A program made the translations under genes and the position numbers. The notes under the pieces were generated by a model, which saw nothing but the letters and a program-made list of their open reading frames with translations, was not told the DNA's origin and made no database searches. Of a DNA stretch of 35,620 bases, positions 23,752 through 34,700 are shown piece after piece. This DNA is from Lobulomyces angularis (Eukaryota > Chytridiomycota > Chytridiomycetes > Lobulomycetales > Lobulomycetaceae), in NCBI GenBank assembly GCA_027604685.1, contig JADHYX010000141.1:6736-42355 (forward strand), in the 5' to 3' direction. The first letter of the stretch is position 1. Every line of letters begins with the position of its first letter.

Positions 23752-24454
23752 AATACTAATTTTTTAAAAAAAAAAAAAAATTAAAGAAAAAGTAAAATGA
23801 AATAATGATTAAGATTTTTGTTAAAACCAGCATTAAATTTGAATTATAATTTTTTTTTTGAATAAAAAATAATGTTGTTTATAAATTAACATTTTTAATT
23901 CATTACGAATTGAATAGAGTTTTAATTGTGAAAGTTAAAGCGTTGTTTTATGCTATTAAGATTTTGTATTAAATCAGCATTTCTTTATAATAAACTCACT
24001 AAAGTTTCACTTTTGCAAAAAGAAGTTTTATTTAATGAAATAGAGCAGTTAACTTTAATTTAGTAACCAATAAATGAAAGTGGAAGTATTTTGGTAACTG
24101 CTGTAATAGTTGATTGCACATTATACGAAATTATGCAAACTGGAGCAAAAATGCTGTCAAAGATACCTTTAATAACCAAAGTTCTTGTGAATTTCTTTTT
24201 CGGGAACTTACTTCCGTGTCTTAGCTGGATGTGTAGATTCCAATTCTATCGAGCTACTGCAAGTAACCAAAACGAAGAAAATTCTACTAAGTTCCGCTAT
24301 GTTGGCACTCTCGCATTAATCACTCCATCCTTCTTCATCCGCAACCATATATCTTTTCATTAATTTCACTCCACTTATTTTTTTTTTTTTTTTTTTTCCT
24401 TTTGAAAAATAAAAATTTTCCTATTTAAGAATACATATTAATTATAAAAGAACA
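23752..24454. other. Divergent intergenic KRR1/Zn2Cys6 with retroelement scrap
   Basis: Separates the divergent KRR1 and Zn2Cys6 genes. About 23930-24360 is less A/T-biased and carries the copia reverse transcriptase fragment listed separately. The 90-codon plus-strand ORF at 24091-24363 is antisense to that fragment and is not called a gene. A T19 run lies just before the Zn2Cys6 5' flank. No promoter motif is clear. Confidence 0.55.
24060..24245 (-). mobile_element. Degenerate Ty1/copia reverse transcriptase fragment
   Basis: One minus-strand frame reads PKKKFTRTLVIKG, then IFDSIFAPVCIISYNVQ, TITAVTKILPLS and a stop. This follows the N-terminal block of copia reverse transcriptases, where a K-KARLVAKG motif is followed by a short spacer, D--FAPV and then S-R--LA-A. 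The spacer after VIKG is shortened, and an in-frame stop lies about 40 codons upstream of the block, so it is a decayed scrap. No LTR or flanking domains could be assigned. It is on the opposite strand from the integrase remnant near 5 kb. Confidence 0.55.
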
Positions 24455-26052
24455 ATGAATGAGTATAATGAAAATCCTTCTTGTTTTGCGTTAGATGGTA
24501 AAATTTTCCTTTTTCTAAAAATTACAACTGCTAAGAATTATTTATTAATATTTAACAACATTTGAAGGTTGCCCCCTCAATGACATAGAAGACTTATTTA
24601 ATTTTAATGATGATTCTTTAACCGCTGGTCAATTTTTTTCAAGTGTTGATTCTCCAAATACTATTCCTGAATCCCCTCCTCCCATCGTAGATGAAACAAC
24701 CACACATCTAGTTCACATTCCTGCTTTGGAGATAAAAGAAAAGAAAAAAAGAAAAAAAGTTGCCAAAGCTTGTAAAGAATGTAGAAAAGCTCGTAAGTTA
24801 AATTTAATTTTATTTTTATTTTTTTGTCTGGGAAACTTAACTGAAAAAATAAAAAAATAAATAAAAGATGTTAGCTGCGATGAAGTTAGACCCTGTAAAA
24901 GGTGTACTAAGAGAAACCTCTGTTGTTCAGATGTTCCTGATGTTCAGCAAAAATGTAAAAAATGTCCTGCCAAGTTAAGTAGAGCAAAATTAACTAGAAA
25001 TCAAAATGGCGTTGTAAAATTAAATGAAGTCTTTGAATATGACTGGAACAAGAAAGTAAAATTATTTTTTAAATGTTCTTTTTTTTTTTTACATTTTAAT
25101 AATTTTCATCTTCAGATGAATATTGTTATCAGCGAATCAAATAAAATCTTGAATTCGCCTCAGCAACCAATGATGTCCCGCAATGCCTCAATATCTTCAA
25201 TCAATTCAAATACCATTTTTTCTGAAAATCCACAATATCAATTACCAGTTTCAGAATCTCCAAGTTTAAATGTAAAATTAAAAAAAAAATTTTTAAAGAG
25301 ATTGAATTAAAATAAAAATATAGCTTTTTCCAGATTTGGAATCTCTTAGATTATTTAACTCTGATGCAAACACTATAAATGGTCTTAACGATCTGAACAT
25401 TAATAAAAATTTAAATAATAACTTAAATGATACCATGAATCATAATAATCAAAATAACCATCAAAATAACCATCAAAATAACCTGTATCTTAATATGAAC
25501 AATATGAGTTTCCAGAATGACTCTGTTTTGAATCTTTTTACTGATTTTAGTTCACATGACTCTGCTATATATGATTTAAATACACCAACTGGTATTTTAC
25601 AACATATAATTTTTTAAAATGTTTTTTTCTTTTTAGATACAAATAATAAGCAACCAAATCAACATTTCCAGCAAAACCAACATTTCCAACATCAATCTCA
25701 AAATCAGCAACATCAGCAACATCAGCAGCATCAGCAATCTCAAAATCAGCAACATCAGCATCAACAACATCATCAACACATCCAACAAAATCAGCAAGAA
25801 AATTTTATTTCATTAATGAAAAGAGAAGGCGATTCACCAGCACCAATAACAACAGAAAACCGACTAAATTTTACCGAAAAGCAAAAAGAAAATTTAAATT
25901 ATTTGTTGGATCTAACAAAAAAATCAAATTACCAGAAAATTATTGAAAAGTTAGATGTCATTATGAACTCTCCACTAGTTACTATGGGGCTAGGTGATGA
26001 AAAAGACGGTGTTATAGATTTATTTAATTGCCTGAGGCAGTTTAATAATTGA
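24455..26052 (+). CDS. Zn(II)2Cys6 fungal-type transcription factor
   Basis: Six exons: 24455-24497, 24568-24792, 24868-25055, 25116-25271, 25324-25591, 25637-26052; 431 residues. The DNA-binding binuclear zinc cluster lies at about residues 82-110. It reads KKVAKACKECRKAH across an exon junction and then VSCDEVRPCKRCTKRNLCC, giving six Cys with the usual C-x2-C-x6-C and C-x2-C spacing and a Pro before the fourth Cys. The KAH-SCD--RPC-RC-KR form resembles the Ert1/AcuK gluconeogenesis regulators, but the downstream PAS-like part of that family is not clear, so I leave it unnamed. The upstream stretch KEKKKRKK is a likely nuclear signal. The middle is Asn-rich (NHNNQNNHQNNHQNN), followed by a Gln/His tract. 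The C-terminal 75 residues are a more ordered helical segment (EKQKENLNYLLDLTKK). Confidence 0.88.
25655..25800 (+). repeat. CAG/CAT-type Gln-His codon repeat in the Zn2Cys6 gene
   Basis: Imperfect CAGCAACATCAG-type trinucleotide units encode an in-frame Gln/His tract (QHQQHQQHQQSQNQQHQ is part of it) in the last exon. It is a low-complexity, probably length-variable segment of the kind found in activation domains. Confidence 0.85.
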
Positions 26053-26188
26053 AGCTGTTTATTTTTTTTTTTATTTACTTTTTTTTTTAAATACCACTAA
26101 AATATTATTCTGTAAAAAAAAAAAAGAAAAAGAAAAGAAAAGAAACGAAGAAAAAATATTTTTATATTTTTCTTCTTCTTTTTTTTAA

Positions 26189-28173
26189 TTATTTTTTCAA
26201 ATACAATTTAACAAGTCCATCAGCACCAGCACTTCCAAATAAGCCATTGTTAAATTTTGAATACCTACAACAAAACACTCCAGAATCATTTTTTTTTCGG
26301 TGTGTGGTTATTTCCTGGAGGCAATTGATGGAACTTAAATTTTTTATGTCCCACCATCGTATGCTGCAATCGTGATCTCCTGATGCTACAACGTTTTCCT
26401 CTAGGAAGCTGAAATTTATTGTTGATATTGAATTTGAATGTGCTAATACTTCCGTTATAAGATTACCTTAAAAATATGAAAATTAAAAATTGTAAAATTA
26501 GATAAATAAATAAAAAAAGAAAAAGAAAAAGAAATTTTTATTACCAGAATTGATATCAAAAACATTTAATTTATGATTTTCAGTACCGCTAATCAATAAT
26601 CCATTTTTAAAATCTAAACAATTAACTTGATTTTCAAAATAGGTATCGTTTTTTTCATTAACACTGTTTACATTTTCAAATTTTAATAAAACTTTTCCAT
26701 ATTCAATGTCTATCAAGGAAATTGTTCCCTCTCTAGTTCCAATAAAAATTTTGTTTTCGTTATCAAAAAAGTCAACTACTGTAGGTCTGAATGTGCTTAA
26801 ATTTTCATTACAATCTGTATTTTTTAAAGTTTGCTTCAGTGTGTAGCTATTTATATCCCATATTTTTACTGTTGAGTCAGCACTTGATGAAGCCAACAAA
26901 TTTTGATTTTTATTTAACTTGATTGACCATACTATATCAGTGTGACCTACTAATGTTCGAGTTAGCCCAGAATCTAAAAAAAAAAAAAAAATATTTCAAT
27001 TTTTTATATATTTTATTTTAATTTTACCAAATGATTCATATTTGTCTTGATTTTTATCGGGGACTTTCCAACATCGTATAGTAGAGTCAACACTGGATGT
27101 GTAAAGTTCATTCCTAGTATACTGCATTGAAGTTAGAGGACCTTAATTGAAACAAATATTTTGCATAAACTTCATTTTTTTTTTATAGCACCTGTGTGAC
27201 CTCTGAAGGTGAATACTGGATCAATCTCGTTAGTAGCTTGATAATGTTTTTTTACATTTGATAAATTGAATAATTTTGCTGTGTGGTCTTCACTTGCCGT
27301 AATCAATGTGTTTTCTGTACTACTAAATTCAAAATGTCTAATTGAATCAAAGTGACTAAAAAAAAAAAAAAAGTTTATTTTATGATATAAAAAAATAAGA
27401 AAGCTTAAACCTTTTTAGAGTTGCAACAGGTTTCCACAATAACTTATCATTGTTTAGATCTGAATCCTGTTCTTTATCTTTACTGGTAATTGATAAATTA
27501 CGCAGCTCATCTGAAATTTGGTTGTTTTCTGGAATATTGTTAATATTTTGTACTGATCCAGGTACAGTTTCAGTTTCTTTATTAGTGGTATTTAAGTTCG
27601 AATTTTTTTTCTGCAATAGAACTTTAGGTAAAATGTTTTCATTTGGATCCAACAACGGCTGATCGTTCTGCTCGTTCAGCATTAAATATCCAACCTGTTT
27701 TAAATATCTAGAAAAAAATAAAAATAAAAAAAAAATAAGGTTTAGTCATTTGTAAATAAAAAAGTGTTATATTATTACGATTTAAGGAGCTCTGTTGATC
27801 TCATGTGACCAAATCCTTTGCTAAAATTTAGTAAATTGCTTGATTCAACACTAAGAATACTGTTTCCAGACTCTCTATTTTTTTTTTTTATGTCTTTTGC
27901 AGTTTGGTTATGAATCGGACTTTTATCATCATTGTCTTCTTTTAATTTAATTAAACTGTATTCCAGCATTTTAATTCTTCTTAACAAATCCTGTTTGATA
28001 TTTTCCGCTGCCAATTTTTCTCCTTCTAAAAATGCTACTCTGTTTTTTAAAGTAGCTTTTTCTATTTCCCATTCATTTCTATCCATCTCATATCGACGAT
28101 GCTCTTTTTGTAAATATAGCAAACATGATTGTAAATTTATCTCATTATTACTATTTTGATCTATAACTTCCAT
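26189..28173 (-). CDS. STRN: Striatin (STRIPAK scaffold, B''' PP2A subunit)
   Basis: Six exons: 28173-27779, 27707-27411, 27355-27192, 27141-27028, 26973-26545, 26466-26189; 558 residues. Striatin (Far8/PRO11 in other fungi) nucleates the STRIPAK complex that joins PP2A to GCK kinases, Mob3 and SLMAP-type anchors. The N-terminal block has LQSCLLYLQKEHRRYEMDR, the coiled coil with AFLEGEKLAAENIKQDLL and RRIKMLEYSLIKLKEDN, and the striatin-specific LLKSYLKQVGYLML split by an intron. After a Ser/Asn-rich linker, VATLKSHFDSIRHFEF opens a seven-bladed WD40 domain: ASEDHTAKLFNL, SVDSTIRCWKV, SSADSTVKIWDI, GTREGTISLIDI, GTENHKLNVFDI, SGDHDCSIRWWDI and GADGLVKLYLKK close the seven repeats. The first splice restoring YLKQVGY strongly supports the model. 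It is shorter than animal striatins (about 780 residues), mainly in the linker. Confidence 0.95.
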
Positions 28174-28817
28174 AATTTTTTTAAATAATTAAAAAAAATA
28201 TTTTTTTCCTGAAAATAAAAAAATTTTTTTTTTCATTACAAAAAAGTTAAAAATTCTATTACAAAAAAAAAAAAAAGGAAGAATTAAAGAATTAACATTA
28301 TTAACATTCTTTGTAATGTTACTAAAAAACTATAAATTATGTTTAAAACTCATTTTTAATGTAGTTCATGGGCTGTTAATTTTGATAACACCATTTCGCT
28401 TTTTCACAAAATGTTAATAAAGAATCTCAAGTGTATAATACAAAAAAAGTCAGTTTTATAAAAAATATGGATATATGCTTTAAGTAAAATAACCTCATAT
28501 ATTAAAGGTAACTATAACATTTTTTTCATTATACTTTGTTGGTGGGATTATATACTGAGCTATTTTTGAATACTTTAAGTACTTGGAATCTAAATATTAT
28601 AACTTATTATAAATAAGCCTCAAATTCTTAAAATTAGTATTCACTTTTATCACGCAGTTTCGGAATAGAATCATCTCAAGTAGTGCCTTAGTCACTAAAA
28701 ACTAGATTATTTCACCTATACTTAATTATTTTCTTTCCAATCCTCCTTCTCCAGATTTTGAAAAATGTTTCCTAAAATTAATTGTAAGTTGCAGTAACAC
28801 TATACTTAAAATACGTG
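28174..28817. other. Intergenic upstream of striatin
   Basis: Mostly A/T. About 28440-28800 is less homopolymeric. It contains TGTTGGTGGGATTATATAC near 28537 and TTGCAGTAACA near 28790, a TG...CA framing of about 265 bp that could be a solo LTR. Nothing else supports this by eye, since no target duplication or second copy could be verified. No ORF or RNA gene is called. Confidence 0.4.
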
Positions 28818-29605
28818 TTACATTTCTTTTCCCAATTCTCTTAACTAGAAAATTACAAATATAAAAAATAAAAACATGATAAGGGATTTAATAAGTAAAA
28901 AAAAAAAAAAAAAAAAGGAAGTGTTTGAGTTTTTAATTACCTTTTCAATCAATTCGGAGGTCTCACGCTCTTTTTCCAAAAATAGATTAAGACCATCCAA
29001 TTCTTTATCATTATCTTTGTTTCGCACTATCAGTCCTTCTTTAGGAAATTTTTCAAGTTGTAAGTGAAGGGTAGCTTTAAAGTTTAAAAAAATTTTATAA
29101 ATGCATTTATGAGATATCATTATATAACGTGTAAACTGATTTGTTTTTTAATGTTTTTTAAAAGGAGTTTAACTGTTTTACAAAATATAATGGGAATACT
29201 TTTTACCTAACTCAATTTGCTTTCTTCTAATCTCATCAACTTGAATATTTATTTTCTCATTGGAAAGCAATTTCGAAGACTTTAACTTGGAAATTTCAGA
29301 AAGAGACTGGTTGTGCTGAATTGCTAATGAAGTTATTAATATTGCTAAGAAACGAACCTGAATAATCCATTCTTCTATTCAGTAAATGAAAAAGCTAGTT
29401 TTGATTGATAAAAAACAAAATCCCTCTTGGATAAACTCTGTGAAAGTTGCAACAAAATAATTTCTTTTCCCACAAAAACTCCAGCCTTGTTACACGAGCT
29501 TTTATAATATAGATCAAACAAAATTTCAAATTATTTAAACAATCAGAAAATTTACTATCGTTAACAAACAAAATTGTGTTTTTCGTAAAGTAACTAGACT
29601 ATAAT
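28818..29605 (-). pseudogene. Broken coiled-coil protein gene (5' truncated, frame disruptions)
   Basis: The 3' part is gene-like with proper splicing. Exon 29374-29207 (EEWIIQVRFLAILITSL, SLSEISKLKSSKLLSNEKIN, DEIRRKQIEL) joins exon 29074-28941 (ATLHLQLEKFPKEGLIV, NKDNDKELDGLNLFLEKERE, IEK) and exon 28844-28818 (LRELGKEM, stop), with matching phases. Upstream, 29605-29378 is also coding-like, with short stretches such as KFSDCLNNLKFCLIYIIKAR, RLEFLWEK, then EIILLQLSQSL and QSKLAFSFTE. These pieces lie in different frames that meet at A-runs near 29470 and 29380. No ATG precedes them before the BAR-SH3 gene begins on the other strand. I read it as a decayed gene, or a real one with assembly errors. 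I do not recognise the family; it is helical and charged. Confidence 0.5.
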
Positions 29606-29620
29606 CAAAATTTACAATAA

Positions 29621-31600
29621 ATGTCAAAAGCATTTGGAAAATTTAAGCAGTGGACTGGTGAAAAAACTGGTTCTGCTAACAAAACTGAAGCTAGTGAAGA
29701 CTTTAAGAGACTAGAGCAAGAAACGGAATATAGAAAGGAATGCACTGAAAAAATAAATGAAGCTTGTACCATGTATATTCAGACTTTAGGAAAAAAAAAA
29801 GATTCTCTAGGTTCAAAAGTTAAAAAGCTACCTTTAGAAGTTTTGTCAGATTCTATGATAAGTTACGGAAAAATGTTAAATGATGAATCTTACTATGGTA
29901 TAAGAAGAAAAATCGAGTAAATAACTTAACTCTTTTAATTTTCATTTTTGGCCCATTTTTTAGGTAGGGCCTTAGTAGAATTTGGTGCTGCCACTGAAAA
30001 TTTATCTCAATCACAAATGGAATATGTGGGAAAAATTAGGGATGGTTATGCTGCTAGTATTGCTCATGTGAAACATAATACAAATTTTTTTTTTTTTTAA
30101 TTATATTTAATTTGACAGTGCCTCGTCGAAATAAAAGATTATACGGTAAAAAGAAACTATGAACAATCATTAATCTTTTTTTTTTTCTAATGTAGACTTT
30201 AAAAAAAAAAATGGAAAGTAGAAGACTAGATTTTGATGCCAAATTAAATAAAGTTCAAAAATCTAAAATATCTAAGCCAGAACTTGAAGAAGAATGCAGA
30301 GTATCACAAATGAAGTATGAAGACTCACTTTCTGATGTGACAAATAAAATGTTATCCTTGAATTCTACTGAGGTAATTTTGTTGTAGTTGTAATAAAAAT
30401 AATATTTTAAAGGATGAATCGCTAGATGATTTACTCTCCTTTGTAGATGCTCAAGTTGATTATTACGTTCAATGTACTGAGATAGTGAGAGCTTTGCAAG
30501 ATAAACTTAGAAACTTTCCAAAACAAGGATTTAATAGAGATAGAAATAAAATTAGATCAACTTCACCAAAAAGAATTAATAGTTATGCATCAGAGAGTGC
30601 TCGAGGAGTATCTGCGGAAAGATCAAATTTGCAATTTGATAGTAGTGGTAGAAATAGAGTAGGTTCAACTTCCAGCAATGACTATAATAGGGGAAGAAAT
30701 GATTATAAAAGAGATGATCCAAATGAAGAACGTAAATATAACGACCCTCGAGATTCTAGAAGTGTTAATGATCCTAGAGATCGAAGGGTTGATAACGATC
30801 CTAGGGAATCGTACCGAAAGAATAATGAAGAGGATAATGATTTTAATAGAACTAGATCAAGTTCGGTGTCTAATGAAAAGTTGAGATATGCAACTGAACA
30901 GGGTAACATGGTGTTTCCAATTGGCGGTAGCAATTTAATTAAATGTAAGAAATGAAACAATCTAAGTCAGAAAAAATTATAATATTTTATATACGAAATA
31001 TCAGCAACTAGCAATAGCTCAAGTATCTCTCAGTTACCTGCTGGCTCTAAAAATTCGATTAAGCAAGTAAAAGTATTATATGATTTTAGTGCGGATGGAC
31101 CTGATGAATTGACTAGTAAGAAACTTGTTATATGAACAAACATTTTTTATGGAAAAAAAAAACAAATAGTTAGAAAAGGAGAAGAATTTACCGTTGTTGC
31201 TGAAATTGATGCTGGGTGGTGGGAAGGGGAGTATTCGGATGGTAGAAAAGGAATGTTTCCAAGTAACTATGTTCAAGTTATATCAACAGGTATGGTAGTA
31301 ATACATTAAGTTTATCTCTACGAAATATTTTAAGGGCCAAAAATGCCAGTGAGACCACCTGTACCATCAGCAACTAGTGGCAGTATTAATCAGGACTATG
31401 TAAACCGATCTCGAACAGGCAGTTTCACTAATAGCTTAAATAACAGTGCCAATAATAGCAGTAGCGGAGGAAGATTTAATGCTTCACCTCAACCAATGCA
31501 GGAAAAGATTAATAATAACTGCACTGTGTGTGATTGCGATGAATATAAACCCAATGCCTTTAAAGCTGGACAATGTATCAACTGCTATCATAAACACTAA
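29621..31600 (+). CDS. BAR-domain and SH3-domain protein with C-terminal Cys/His motif
   Basis: Eight exons: 29621-29897, 29964-30067, 30119-30145, 30196-30372, 30413-30944, 31005-31115, 31170-31289, 31335-31600; 537 residues. The N-terminal ~220 residues are an N-BAR-like helical domain, starting FGKFKQWTGEKTGSANKT (an amphipathic helix is plausible). It includes VEIKDYTTLKKKMESRRLDF, DAKLNKV and LLSFVDAQVDYYVQC. A long Arg/Asp/Ser-rich linker follows (YNDPRDSRSVNDPRDRRVDN repeats). The SH3 domain at about 394-449 is textbook: VKVLYDFSADGPDELT, RKGEEF, GWWEGEYSDGRKGMFPSNYV. After a Ser/Asn/Pro stretch the last ~25 residues hold CTVCDCDEYKPNAF and CINCYHKH, a possible small zinc site. The architecture fits endophilin/amphiphysin/Rvs167-type proteins that couple curved membrane to actin in endocytosis. 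The exon 2 donor (CAT|GTGAAA) is weak. Confidence 0.87.
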
Positions 31601-31762
31601 AACTATAATATTCATATCTTTTTTTATTATTATTATTTATTTATTTCAAATATAATATTCTTCCTTTTTGCTTCATAAAAATATTGTTTTCGTTTCCTTT
31701 AAGTTTATTCCAAAAAAATTTTAAAGGAAAATTTTTTATGGTGATTAAAAAAAATTTTTTCT
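31601..31762. other. Short tandem interval between BAR-SH3 and CatSper-like genes
   Basis: Only 162 bases between the stop of the BAR-SH3 gene and the ATG of the CatSper-like gene on the same strand. It holds TTATTATTATTATTTATTTATTT and other A/T sequence and must contain both a polyadenylation site and the next promoter. Confidence 0.5.
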
Positions 31763-34700
31763 ATGAAATATTTTTTAACTTTTCTTTTGTTTAATTTATA
31801 CCAATGCCAGATATTTCCAATACTTAATATATATGCAGAAGATAATATCAACTTCAATATCGGCAATAGTAAGTTTTATCTGATCACTAAGTTAATCAAA
31901 ATAAAATTTGGTGAATAGCAATATTGTTTGATGCTACCGAAACAGAAAGAGATATTTTACTTCTATACCATTATGCTTTCATTTTTAAAAGTAGCGAGGG
32001 GGAAATCTTGGATGAGATGGTTGTTCAAGGTAGTTTACAACCGATAGCATCAAAATCATTTCCCACGGCAGGGATAAATTCTGTTACATTTCTTGTAAGC
32101 AGTCAATTATTTAACGTTAGTGATATTAACGAATGGTCGGAAAACATTTTATCTAAAATTACGCGACGGTTTGAAATTTTTGCTAGTTCTGAGTGCTTTC
32201 ACTATGTTTTCAATACAACTTGGAATTCAGATAATGAAGTATTAATATATAGCTGGGTTTCATCAACATTGAAATTTTTTGGTGACATATCAGAAACTTT
32301 AACAAAATCCTTCCAAATGCTTGGTGATTATCCTAATGCCACTTTACGAAATTCAACACATTCTTTTCTTTTTGAATTTGATTCTTTAGAGGTAAGAAGA
32401 AAATTTCATATCAACAAAAAAAAAAAAAAAAAAACAAAAAAAAAGAAGAATTTTTATTCTACTTTTTTATATTATATCGTTTTTCGTCCAGTCCAAATAT
32501 GTGTTATCAGTGCCGTGGGATCTGTTAAGATCGAACTTGATTATGAAATTAACCCTAACTTCATCACAACAAAATGTACATAATGGATGCTCAATTAAAT
32601 CTACAACGCTGAGTTTAACTCCAACATTTCCAAACGAGTTCGGGTTACCTGTACTTCCCTCAAACATTAATTTACAGTATGTTAGGGTGAAATCATGTAA
32701 CTGTTTTCCTAATCTGAAATTATCCTATTTTGGATTGGAAGCAATAATATTCAATAATTTTTTTAATGAAAATATGTCTAACTTTATTAATTTTAAATAC
32801 AATTATACGAATAAACAGCAATACAATACCATATGCTTTGATTTAAACACTTATGAATGCAATAACTTGTATATAATTGATATTGATTTTGTAAACACTG
32901 TGAATTGGGTTGTGTTAACTAACTACGGCGTTTACTTATTTGACACCTCTTTTTTAAAATTTTCTTCTTCGAAATTAAATGGTCTGGAATTTACTAATTT
33001 GAGCCAATATTCAAAAATTTATGTATTTAAGGACTGTCTTAGCAATAGAGATAGCTCTATTTTCTTTGCTGTTGCCGATAATGAAGATGATATTTTAAAC
33101 AAATTGATTTTTTACAATTTTTTAAAAGATACAGAGGAATTTATTTCTGGTTCTGATATTGGTTTAAAAGCTAATGAAGAAATTGTTTCTTTAGAATTTG
33201 ATTTTTTTAAGGACAACTTAATTATTTTAGGTAAATTAAAGAATATATATTTAAGAAGAAATAAATTGCAAAAAAAATATTAACTATCATTTGATTAGTG
33301 GGTACTCTCAAAGAAGTAATAAATATTGAAGGAAAATGGACCAAAAATTTTCAAAACTGTAGAATTATTCTGTTAAACTTATATACTAGAGTTAAAACTA
33401 TCGGTTTCCAATTTCCAATTTCATCTCAAATACTCCATATGAAAAAACATTTAAACTTTTTAGAGTTGGTGATAGTAGGTGATAAAATTTGGCTGTCCTT
33501 GGACGGTGGAGTTAACTTTAGAGCTCTCTTTTTTGCATTACCTGGAGAAGTATTTTTTGATTTTGAAAGTTCTGCTACCGGCTTACAGTTATTTAGAAGT
33601 AATTTTACGAGGTAAAACTAAATACCTAGAATTTTTTGTTTTTATTTTTCAAAAAAATTATTCAGAAAAGTTAAAATGCGTTACTAACTTTATATCAAAT
33701 AGGATTTTGTATGGAAAATCAGGCTCGACTGAGTTTTTTACAATACCATTTTATTTCAATAAAAACAAACAAAATTTTCACTGTATTCAGCTAGAAGATG
33801 ATGACGTTGTTTCTATCTTAATCTTTAAAGACGAATTAACAAACGAAGAAGATGTCTTCAAAAAATATTATATATCAATCAGCAGTTTTATAAACATTAT
33901 AGATAACTCGTTTGGTTCCACCTTAATTCCAACTATTATTAGTGAAACGCAAATGTATTTTGATGTGTTTAATAGTTCTAAAATTACATTTAAATCATCC
34001 GATTATAATTGGGCCATTGGGCAAAATTTCATTGGTGGTGGATCTGCAGTGGTAAAAAAGATCTTTGATTCCGGTGTTAAACTAAAAAGTGTTGTTGAAG
34101 AAAGTCTGGTTCCTGAAACTACCAAAAAGAGTCCATGCTTAAATTATAATTTGGATTTGGTGGACTTGAAAAAAATTGGAGAATTAAGTTGGAACATGGT
34201 TGGACTACTTCTAAGTAAAAGTCCAACATCAGAAGGTTTTTTGCTAAGCGATGTTGGAAAAACTGTTACTGTCAACGGTGGGTCAATTTTGATTAAAAGT
34301 TTGATGAATAATTCATATGCAAATGGATATATTTATGCATATCCTGTTTCCGACATACAAGCATCTAGTGGAGAATGGTTTATGTATGATTTTAGAGATT
34401 ATACCGAGTTTGGTGAAAGTTTTTCACAAAGTCTAATTATTGAAGAAAGTAGTGGAAATGCTTATAAGTTTTTATTTTCGGTTACCATCGAAACTGGATT
34501 TATGAAGTTTACGGATATCCGTATAAATTTATTTTTATGAATTTCAACCTTTTTCTGAAAATTTTTTTTATTTGCTTATTTTTATACAAATAATAGTTAT
34601 TGGTAAAATTTTAAGCACTGATATTGGTTGGGGAAGAATAGTATTTGTAGAAAGTGAGTCCGTGATGTTGATTACAAACTACAGCATAATTACAAATGGA

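Noticed and set aside
24091..24363. 90-codon plus-strand ORF between KRR1 and the Zn2Cys6 gene
   Set aside because: No family likeness; the opposite strand carries a copia reverse transcriptase block that explains the base composition.
28535..28800. Possible solo LTR (TGTTGG ... AACA)
   Set aside because: Only the TG/CA ends and a weak likeness to 8698-8745 suggest it. No target-site duplication or second clear copy could be seen by eye.
30703..30960. 85-codon minus-strand ORF opposite the BAR-SH3 linker
   Set aside because: Ser/Leu-rich antisense of an Arg/Asp repeat; the plus strand is part of a phase-consistent eight-exon gene.
33479..34540. Continuous 353-codon ORF read as one exon
   Set aside because: Its first part is out of frame with the conserved upstream exon. 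An intron at 33612-33702 joins NFTR to ILYGKSGS in phase and gives the better CatSper match.
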